Below, piece by piece: positions 1-4,791 of a DNA stretch of 7,868 nucleotides. Position 1 is the first letter of the stretch; every line of letters begins with the position of its first letter. Made by a program: the position numbers and the translations under genes. Origin of the DNA: Clostridia bacterium (GTDB lineage Bacteria > Bacillota_A > Clostridia > Oscillospirales > Acutalibacteraceae); NCBI GenBank assembly GCA_017423885.1, contig JAFPCJ010000078.1, positions 1-7,868 on the forward strand, read 5' to 3'. The notes under the pieces were generated by a model that saw only the letters and a program-made list of their open reading frames with translations, did no database searches and was not told the DNA's origin.

Positions 1-59
1 ACATTACAGCCAACAGCAGCTATTATCGCCTTAGCGGGAAGGTTCCTTTTTTGCTCCAT
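1..59 (-). CDS. 5' end of an unidentified gene (partial, runs off left edge)
   Basis: An ATG at 59-57 opens a frame that stays open to the window edge, giving 19 full codons that begin MEQKRNLPAKAIIAAVGCN. The start lies 5 bp after the ZIP transporter stop codon. The element GGTGAT (64-69 on the minus strand) overlaps that stop and gives a plausible ribosome binding site four bases from the ATG, so translation is probably coupled to the transporter. The N-terminus is basic, followed by a short apolar run ending in a Val-Gly-Cys that faintly resembles a lipobox, but the apolar run is too short to call a signal peptide. I do not recognise the family. It could be downstream in the same operon as the ZIP gene, or a chance opening. 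Confidence 0.5.
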   Translation of the reverse strand, partial: MEQKRNLPAKAIIAAVGCN

Positions 60-64
60 GGCTA

Positions 65-817
65 TCACCCAAGCAAAACATCACTCACAAGCATTACGCA
101 GAAGCCTACGAGCAATGCGTATGTTGCTCCGCGCTCACAGCCATGTGCATGAGTTTCGGGAATCATTTCATCGCTTATAACATAGAGCATCGTACCGCCC
201 GCAAAAGCAAGAGCAAACGGCAACACAACCGAAGCCACACTTACAGCGAAATATCCTATCAGGGTTCCCGCAACCTCAACAAGTCCTGTTATCATGGCAC
301 AGATAAAGGTTTTTTTAGGCGTAACTCCTGCCGCAAGCATAGGGCCTATGATAACCATTCCCTCGGGTATATTCTGCAAGGCGATACCGCCTGCTATCAT
401 AAGCGCCTGCGAAGAGTTGCCCGAACCAAAGCCGACACCTGCCGCAATTCCCTCGGGCAGATTATGTATTGCAATAGCCGTTACAAACAACAGCACCTTA
501 CTCAAATTAGTATCAGTATGCTTTTCAATATCAGCTCCTACAAGCTTGTGCAGATGCGGTACAAGCTTATCAATAAGATTAAGGCAGAGCGCACCTACAA
601 ATATACCCGAAACGGTAATAAGGATCCCAAACCTTCCGCCGTATTCAAGTGAAGGTATTATAAGTCCAAGTACTGCCGCCGCAAGCATTACACCTGCCGC
701 AAAGGAAAGTACGATATCAGAAAATTTATGAGATATTTTTTTAAATATAAAACCCAAAAAAGAGCCGATAACGGTAGCTCCGCCGACTCCGAGGGCAGTA
801 AGTAAAACAAGCTTCAT
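65..817 (-). CDS. ZIP-family divalent metal transporter (GufA/ZupT-like)
   Basis: A 250-residue polytopic membrane protein of the usual size for bacterial ZIP transporters, which bring Zn, Fe, Mn or related divalent cations into the cytosol. Apolar helices cover roughly residues 3-25, 33-55, 63-82, 105-127, 136-160, 168-193, 198-217 and 231-249. The two signature metal-binding helices are visible as HNLPEG (118-123) and QNIPEG (148-153). Gln replaces the first His in the second, which I associate with the GufA branch rather than classical ZupT. His-88 and His-90 sit in the loop between helices 3 and 4, where ZIP proteins often carry histidines. The start at 817 is preceded by AAGGAG eight bases upstream. 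It lies 74 bp after the rubredoxin gene on the same strand, with a hairpin between. Iron supply for the neighbouring iron proteins is an attractive but unproven role; substrate cannot be read from sequence. Confidence 0.9.
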   Translation of the reverse strand: MKLVLLTALGVGGATVIGSFLGFIFKKISHKFSDIVLSFAAGVMLAAAVLGLIIPSLEYGGRFGILITVSGIFVGALCLNLIDKLVPHLHKLVGADIEKHTDTNLSKVLLFVTAIAIHNLPEGIAAGVGFGSGNSSQALMIAGGIALQNIPEGMVIIGPMLAAGVTPKKTFICAMITGLVEVAGTLIGYFAVSVASVVLPFALAFAGGTMLYVISDEMIPETHAHGCERGATYALLVGFCVMLVSDVLLG

Positions 818-832
818 GGTGTTCTCCTTATT

Positions 833-874
833 TAAAAATAAGAAATAACGCGGAACGCTTTAACAGCGCTCCGC
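833..874 (-). terminator. Hairpin with weak T-tract between rubredoxin and ZIP genes
   Basis: On the minus strand, ten bases (874-865, GCGGAGCGCT) pair with 859-850 (AGCGTTCCGC) around a five-base loop, with one G-U wobble. A broken T-rich run (GTTATTTCTTATTTTT, 849-833) follows. It looks like an intrinsic terminator of moderate strength 17 bases after the rubredoxin stop. The ZIP ribosome binding site begins only a few bases after the T-run, so ZIP expression would depend on read-through or on a promoter lying further upstream. Confidence 0.6.
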
Positions 875-891
875 AAATTATTCTCACAAGA

Positions 892-1047
892 TCATTCCTC
901 GCTGAAATCATCCTTGCCTACGCCGCAAAGCGGGCAAACAAAATCCTCGGGAAGATCCTCAAACTTGGTTCCTGCAGCAATGCCGTTATCGGGATCGCCA
1001 ACAGTCTCATCATAGACCCAACCGCATACATTACATACGTATGTCAT
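892..1047 (-). CDS. Rubredoxin (free-standing, 51 residues)
   Basis: A small gene encoding a complete classical rubredoxin, a one-iron cytosolic electron carrier. The protein starts [10 protein letters not shown]. The iron ligands are Cys-5, Cys-8, Cys-38 and Cys-41, in two Cys-x2-Cys-Gly/Pro knuckles separated by the standard 29 residues. The family core is intact: [13 protein letters not shown], then [20 protein letters not shown], and length (51) matches ordinary clostridial rubredoxins of 50-55. The ATG at 1047 follows a near-perfect ribosome binding site GGAGGTGA about six bases upstream. It starts 31 bp after the flavodiiron gene with no terminator between, so the two are probably co-transcribed. 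Rubredoxins are known redox partners of flavodiiron proteins, rubrerythrins and superoxide reductases; here the flavodiiron protein is the obvious candidate partner even though it carries its own rubredoxin domain. Confidence 0.96.
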   Translation of the reverse strand: MTYVCNVCGWVYDETVGDPDNGIAAGTKFEDLPEDFVCPLCGVGKDDFSEE

Positions 1048-1078
1048 TCTTTTTCACCTCCAAAAAAACTCAAAAATT

Positions 1079-2869
1079 TTATTGTATCGGCTCAAAATCA
1101 GCCGCTCCATGCTTACAAAGCGGGCAAACAAAATCTTCAGGCAAAGTATCGCCCTCATACACGTAACCGCATACCTTGCAAACAAAGCCTTTTTTACCCT
1201 CTGTCTGCGGCTTCGGCTTAACGTTATCCTGATAATAGGTATATGTCATGGTATCGCGGTCGGAAAGCACTCTTGCCTCTGTTATAGTGCAAATAAACAT
1301 TCCGTGAGTGTCAAAATCAACATACTGCTCTACCTTAAGTGACATAAACGAATTGATGTATCTCGGAAGAACTACAAGTCCGTTATCGGAACGCAACGGC
1401 TCACAATCAGCAAACTTATCAACATTTCTTCCGCTGACAAATCCAAATGCCTCAAAAACCTTAAAGGGCGCATCAACGGTCAGACAGTTGATATTCATAA
1501 TACCTGTTTGCTTTATAATATGATGGGAATAATTTTCCTTGTTTATAGTAACGGCTATTCTATTGGGTGTATTGGTTATCTGTGTTACGGTATTCACTAT
1601 GAGACCGTTATCCTTTTTACCGTCATTCGAAGTGATAACATACAAGCCATAGCCGATATTGAAGAGCGCCGTAAGGTCGTTTTTATCAGCGGTAGAATCC
1701 TGCAATGCCAAATACTCGCGGCAAAGCTCGTCGGCAAGGGCGTTTAACTGCTGTGTGCTTTCTTCATTGAGCGCCGAGAGAATTCTTACGGTGTTTTCAG
1801 CAAAGGTAATATTCTTGCTATTTTCAAAGCAACTCTTCATTACCTTTGCCGCCAAAGGCGCCCAACTGCCGTTTTCGATGAAAGCGACTGTACGGTTAGA
1901 GAAATTACGCTCGGTAAGATGATTAATAAACTCGCGCATAAAGGGGAATATTTCCGCATTATAGGTGGTGGTTGCAAGCACCAGCTTACTGTAACGGAAC
2001 GCATCCTCTACCGCCTCTGCCATATCGCAACGGGCAAGGTCATTCACTACTACCTTGGGGCAACCGTTTGCCTTAAGCTTTTCTGCCAACTGCATAACTG
2101 CCTTTTTGGTATTACCGTATACCGAGGTGAAAGCTATAACTATTCCCTCTTCCTCGGGCTGATAGCTTGACCATGTATTATAAAGACCGAGATAATATCC
2201 GAGATTTTCGGTCAGCACGGGACCGTGAAGCGGGCAGATCTTCTCAATTTCAAGACCCGCGGCCTTTTTAAGCAGAGCCTGCACCTGAGTGCCGTACTTC
2301 CCTACTATTCCGATATAATATCTTCTTGCTTCGCAAGCCCAATCCTCTTCAATATCCAGCGCGCCGAACTTTCCAAAGCCGTCAGCCGAGAAAAGAACCT
2401 TATCGGTGCTGTCGTATGTTACTATTACCTCGGGCCAGTGCACCATCGGAGCAGTAACAAAGGTAAGGGTATGCTTTCCGAGAGAAAGGGTATCGCCCTC
2501 GCCTACTATAAGCTGACGCTCTGCAAAATCGGTTCCGAAGAAGTTTTTCATCATAGCAAAAGCTTTAGCCGAAGCCACTATCACAGTTTCGGGGTATGCT
2601 TTGGAAAAATTGAAAATATTAGCCGAATGATCGGGCTCCATGTGCTGAACGATAAGATAATCGGGACTTCTTCCGTCAAGCGCTGTTTGCAGATTATCAA
2701 GCCATTCATGAGTAAATGCGGCGTCCACCGTATCCATTACCGCGATCTTTTCATCTAAGATCACATAAGAGTTGTACGACATTCCGTTAGGCACTACATA
2801 CTGACCCTCAAACAGATCGATTTTATGATCGTTTACACCGATATATTTGATATCATTTGTTATCTTCAT
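1079..2869 (-). CDS. fprA: Flavodiiron O2/NO reductase fused to flavin reductase and rubredoxin
   Basis: A 596-residue cytosolic four-domain enzyme expected to reduce O2 to water and/or NO to N2O. Residues 1-240 are the metallo-beta-lactamase-like diiron domain with all seven expected ligands: His-76, Glu-78, Asp-80 and His-81 (HMEPDH), His-144, Asp-163 and His-215. Residues 243-388 are a flavodoxin domain whose FMN phosphate loop is TSVYGNT (248-254). Residues 397-545 form a flavin reductase (FMN-binding split barrel) domain (GYGLYVITS, NTVTQITNTP). After a Lys/Pro linker, residues 562-596 are a rubredoxin with Cys-564, -567, -582 and -585, but only 14 residues between knuckles, as in rubrerythrin tails. 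The last two domains match the layout of Moorella high-molecular-weight rubredoxin (Hrb), the NADH-dependent donor to FprA, so NAD(P)H-to-diiron transfer could occur in one chain. AGAGGT lies eight bases before the ATG; a strong promoter lies at 2902-2930. The fprA symbol covers the core only. Confidence 0.95.
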   Translation of the reverse strand: MKITNDIKYIGVNDHKIDLFEGQYVVPNGMSYNSYVILDEKIAVMDTVDAAFTHEWLDNLQTALDGRSPDYLIVQHMEPDHSANIFNFSKAYPETVIVASAKAFAMMKNFFGTDFAERQLIVGEGDTLSLGKHTLTFVTAPMVHWPEVIVTYDSTDKVLFSADGFGKFGALDIEEDWACEARRYYIGIVGKYGTQVQALLKKAAGLEIEKICPLHGPVLTENLGYYLGLYNTWSSYQPEEEGIVIAFTSVYGNTKKAVMQLAEKLKANGCPKVVVNDLARCDMAEAVEDAFRYSKLVLATTTYNAEIFPFMREFINHLTERNFSNRTVAFIENGSWAPLAAKVMKSCFENSKNITFAENTVRILSALNEESTQQLNALADELCREYLALQDSTADKNDLTALFNIGYGLYVITSNDGKKDNGLIVNTVTQITNTPNRIAVTINKENYSHHIIKQTGIMNINCLTVDAPFKVFEAFGFVSGRNVDKFADCEPLRSDNGLVVLPRYINSFMSLKVEQYVDFDTHGMFICTITEARVLSDRDTMTYTYYQDNVKPKPQTEGKKGFVCKVCGYVYEGDTLPEDFVCPLCKHGAADFEPIQ

Positions 2870-2886
2870 AGCTTTTTACCTCTGAC

Positions 2887-2898
2887 AAATCATGATTT
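2887..2898. promoter_or_regulatory. 12-bp perfect palindrome at the flavodiiron transcription start
   Basis: AAATCATGATTT reads the same on both strands and spans about -3 to +9 of the transcription start predicted from the promoter at 2902-2930. That is a classic place for a repressor operator. The core is short and the region AT-rich, so chance is possible. No regulator is assigned. Confidence 0.35.
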
Positions 2899-2901
2899 AA
2901 A

Positions 2902-2930
2902 ATTATAACACATATTTTGTATTTATTCAA
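2902..2930 (-). promoter_or_regulatory. Sigma-A promoter of the flavodiiron gene
   Basis: On the minus strand, TTGAAT (2930-2925) and a perfect TATAAT (2907-2902) are separated by exactly 17 bases. The three bases before the -10 are TGT, giving an extended -10 as well. The predicted start is near 2895, leaving a 5' leader of about 26 bases that contains the AGAGGT ribosome binding site. It lies wholly in the 81-bp gap between the ferredoxin-like gene and the flavodiiron gene, so the latter can be transcribed independently of ldhA. Confidence 0.8.
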
Positions 2931-2950
2931 CGCTTAATTTTTTAAAAATA

Positions 2951-3643
2951 TTATTCAAGAATCCTGCCGTCGGTAGAGATAGTTACTACCTGCCAGGGAA
3001 TAAGCTTTCCGCTTGCCTGCAAAGCCCGCTTTACAGCGTTTTCAATACCGCCGCAGCAAGGTACCTCCATGCGAACGATCTTCACACTCTTAATATTATT
3101 GGTAGCAATTATCTGTGTAAGCTTTTCAGCATAATCGCCCTCATCAAGTTTCGGACACCCGATAAGTGTAATATGATTACGGATAAAGTCATTATGGAAG
3201 CTACCGTAGGCAAACGCTGTACAATCGGCTGCGATAAGAAGATTTGCGTTTTCAAAGTACGGAGCATTTACAGGAACGAGCTTTATCTGACAGGGCCACT
3301 GCGAAAGCTGACTTGAGACCGCAACCGATCTTACAGGCGCATTATCCCTTTGTATAGCCCTTGATCTTGTTCCGGGGCAACCGCACGGAAGCTTTTCGGG
3401 GGTAGCTGCTATCTTTGAACGCTTGACCGCTTCCTCGTCATACGCTGCCGCCTCGCGCTCCTCAAAGGTTATAGCACCTGTAGGGCAAGCGGGCAGACAG
3501 TCTCCGAGACCGTCACAATGGTTTTCCTTTGTAAGACGCGCCTTGCCGTCGATCATTTCGATTGCTCCCTCATGGCACGCCGCCGCACATCTGCTACAGC
3601 CGTTACACTTATCTGCATCTATTTTTATTATTTTTCTTTTCAT
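2951..3643 (-). CDS. Ferredoxin-like iron-sulfur protein with cysteine-rich C-terminal domain
   Basis: A 230-residue cytosolic protein. Residues 8-60 are a bacterial two-cluster ferredoxin fold. Motif 1 is complete (Cys-13, -16, -19, -23). Motif 2 has Cys-43, Cys-49 and Cys-53, but Leu-46 stands where the second cysteine is expected, so one cluster may be [3Fe-4S] or have another ligand. Residues 61-230 contain further cysteines in CGCPG (87-90), WPCQ (118), ADCTAF (141), GCPKLD (163) and PCCGG (196-199), the last resembling CCG-type motifs of iron-sulfur oxidoreductases. I recall this kind of protein in clostridia beside Crp/Fnr regulators and hydroxylamine reductase (Hcp); no hcp is present here, and the exact reaction is unknown. 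The chosen start at 3643 has AGGAGG eight bases upstream; an upstream in-frame start at 3697 would overlap ldhA by 25 bp and is disfavoured. It follows ldhA by 29 bp without a terminator, so they form one transcription unit. Confidence 0.88.
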   Translation of the reverse strand: MKRKIIKIDADKCNGCSRCAAACHEGAIEMIDGKARLTKENHCDGLGDCLPACPTGAITFEEREAAAYDEEAVKRSKIAATPEKLPCGCPGTRSRAIQRDNAPVRSVAVSSQLSQWPCQIKLVPVNAPYFENANLLIAADCTAFAYGSFHNDFIRNHITLIGCPKLDEGDYAEKLTQIIATNNIKSVKIVRMEVPCCGGIENAVKRALQASGKLIPWQVVTISTDGRILE

Positions 3644-3651
3644 ATTATTAT

Positions 3652-3657
3652 CCTCCT
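3652..3657 (-). promoter_or_regulatory. Ribosome binding site fixing the ferredoxin start
   Basis: AGGAGG on the minus strand sits eight bases before the ATG at 3643. It decides against the longer in-frame start at 3697, which lies inside ldhA and would add 18 residues ahead of the ferredoxin fold. Confidence 0.85.
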
Positions 3658-3672
3658 GTTTGGGTTTTATTA

Positions 3673-4707
3673 CTAAAAGCATTTGCCGTTTTGGCAATCA
3701 AAGGTATTTTCATCCCTGCAGCACAGCTCATTGGGGCATTGATGCCGCTCAAAAAATCCTGTAATGTTTTTAACGGTGGTCTCGGCTATATTCTCAAGTG
3801 CATCCTCGGTAAGAAAGGCTTGGTGCGAGGTAACAAGCACATTGGGCATGGAGATCAGGCGCGCGAGCGTGTCATCCTCCATAATGTGACCCGAATTATC
3901 CTCGAAAAACAGATCGGACTCCTCCTCGTAAACGTCAAGGCAGGCAGCCCCTACCTTGCGGGATTTTATACCCTCAAGCAAAGCCTCGGCATCTACAAGC
4001 GCTCCGCGTGAGGTGTTTATAAGCACCACTCCCCGACGGCACTTATCAATAGTATTACGGTCAACAAGGTGATAGGTCTCCTCTGTAAGCGGACAATGAA
4101 GCGAGATAATATCACTGTTTTCAAAAAGCTCGTCCAATGAAACATATCTTACTGTATCGCCGTTGTCCAAGCCTTGAGCGGGAAATTTATCATACGCCAG
4201 AACCTTCATGCCGAAGCCGCGACATATATCTATAAAAACTCTGCCTATACGCCCCGTACCTACTACGCCCACAGTCTTTCCGTGAAGGTCAAAGCCTGTA
4301 AGACCTGAAAGGCTGAAATTAAAATCCTTTGACCGGATGTAGGCTTTATGGATGCGGCGTACCGAGGTAAGTAACAGCGCTATTGCGTGCTCGGCTACAG
4401 CATAAGGGGAATATGCAGGAACGCGCAGTACATGCAAGCGTCCGAACGCGTGCTTCATATCAACATTGTTATAGCCAGCACAACGAAGTGCCAATATCTT
4501 TATACCAAGCTCTTGCATACGGTCTATCACATTGGCGTTTACGGTATCGTTAACAAACGCACACACGCCGTCAAACCCTGCCGCAAGCTCTACGGTATCC
4601 TCATTCAGCTTGGTTTCGAAAAATTTAAATTCTACTCCGTAAAGTCCGCCGTATTTTTCAAAAGACGGTTTGTCATACGGTTTTGTATCAAAAAAAGCTA
4701 TTTTCAT
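3673..4707 (-). CDS. ldhA: D-lactate dehydrogenase (NAD-dependent 2-hydroxyacid family) with Cys-rich tail
   Basis: A 344-residue cytosolic enzyme that should interconvert pyruvate and D-lactate, regenerating NAD+ in fermentation. The Rossmann motif is GTGRIG (150-155), with Asp-173 at the end of the next strand, indicating NAD rather than NADP. The catalytic trio is Arg-234 (NTSRGALVD), Glu-263 (DVYEEE) and His-295 (SHQAF), each one residue offset from E. coli LdhA numbering. The segments YNNVD (79-83), the DLFFED-type loop and HQAFLTEDAL are typical of the LdhA clade rather than phosphoglycerate dehydrogenases. The last ~20 residues are unusual: Cys-324, -329, -330, -338 and -343 lie beyond the expected catalytic fold. 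AAGGAGG is seven bases before the ATG. It is divergent from the Crp/Fnr gene and heads the operon with the ferredoxin-like gene. Regulation by the divergent regulator is inferred from the palindrome at 4763-4778. A related D-2-hydroxyacid specificity cannot be excluded. Confidence 0.92.
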   Translation of the reverse strand: MKIAFFDTKPYDKPSFEKYGGLYGVEFKFFETKLNEDTVELAAGFDGVCAFVNDTVNANVIDRMQELGIKILALRCAGYNNVDMKHAFGRLHVLRVPAYSPYAVAEHAIALLLTSVRRIHKAYIRSKDFNFSLSGLTGFDLHGKTVGVVGTGRIGRVFIDICRGFGMKVLAYDKFPAQGLDNGDTVRYVSLDELFENSDIISLHCPLTEETYHLVDRNTIDKCRRGVVLINTSRGALVDAEALLEGIKSRKVGAACLDVYEEESDLFFEDNSGHIMEDDTLARLISMPNVLVTSHQAFLTEDALENIAETTVKNITGFFERHQCPNELCCRDENTFDCQNGKCF

Positions 4708-4719
4708 TTGCTTTCCTCC

Positions 4720-4748
4720 TTGCTTTTACAAGCTTATTATAGTATAAT
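4720..4748 (+). promoter_or_regulatory. Predicted sigma-A promoter of the Crp/Fnr regulator gene
   Basis: A perfect TATAAT (4743-4748) is preceded at 17 bases by TTGCTT (4720-4725), a weak -35. The predicted start is near 4755, giving a leader of about 37 bases that contains the inverted repeat at 4763-4778 and the GGAG ribosome binding site. It overlaps almost completely with the opposing ldhA promoter. Confidence 0.7.
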
Positions 4749-4764
4749 GAGTTTACGAATTCTG
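4736..4764 (-). promoter_or_regulatory. Predicted activator-dependent promoter of ldhA-ferredoxin
   Basis: On the minus strand a perfect TATAAT occupies 4741-4736. At 17 bases upstream the -35 slot (4764-4759) reads CAGAAT, which does not resemble TTGACA. A good -10 with no -35 is typical of promoters needing a class II activator. The predicted start is near 4729, with a 22-base leader carrying AAGGAGG. Confidence 0.6.
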
Positions 4765-4778
4765 TTGAATTTTCAACA
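4763..4778. promoter_or_regulatory. Crp/Fnr-like operator (perfect 7+2+7 inverted repeat)
   Basis: TGTTGAA-TT-TTCAACA is a perfect inverted repeat with the TTGA/TCAA half-sites of the Fnr family, though two bases shorter overall than the E. coli FNR consensus. Its centre (4770.5) is at -41.5 from the predicted ldhA start and +16.5 from the predicted regulator start. It sits four bases before the regulator's ribosome binding site. It is the likely binding site of the adjacent Crp/Fnr protein, activating leftwards and repressing its own gene. As RNA it could also form a small 6-bp hairpin. Confidence 0.65.
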
Positions 4779-4781
4779 AAC

Positions 4782-4785
4782 GGAG
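4782..4785 (+). promoter_or_regulatory. Ribosome binding site fixing the Crp/Fnr start
   Basis: GGAG lies six bases before the ATG at 4792. It supports a 219-residue protein of normal Crp/Fnr length over the 135-residue longer frame opening at 4387 inside ldhA. Confidence 0.75.
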
Positions 4786-4791
4786 AAAAAA

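Noticed and set aside
143..731. Long plus-strand open frames opposite the ZIP transporter gene.
   Set aside because: Their translations show no recognisable domain, and the minus-strand frame has clear ZIP motifs and a ribosome binding site.
2225..2758. A 177-codon plus-strand frame opposite the flavodiiron gene.
   Set aside because: It lies opposite the catalytic diiron domain, whose metal ligands are all intact; no ribosome binding site or domain supports the antisense frame.
2936..2953. AT-rich near-palindrome after the ferredoxin-like gene, considered as a terminator.
   Set aside because: The stem would be only A-T pairs with no GC core, so it is unlikely to terminate transcription.
2923..2958. 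Direct repeat TTATTCAA at 2923-2930 and 2951-2958.
   Set aside because: One copy is the -35 region of the flavodiiron promoter, the other covers the ferredoxin stop codon; the region is AT-rich and 8-bp matches are expected by chance.
3644..3697. Longer start for the ferredoxin-like protein at 3697.
   Set aside because: It would overlap ldhA by 25 bp, and the AGGAGG at 3652-3657 is ideally placed for the ATG at 3643.
4387..4791. In-frame upstream extension of the Crp/Fnr reading frame, which would add 135 residues.
   Set aside because: It is antisense to the conserved part of ldhA, has no family resemblance, and a good GGAG site sits just before the ATG at 4792.
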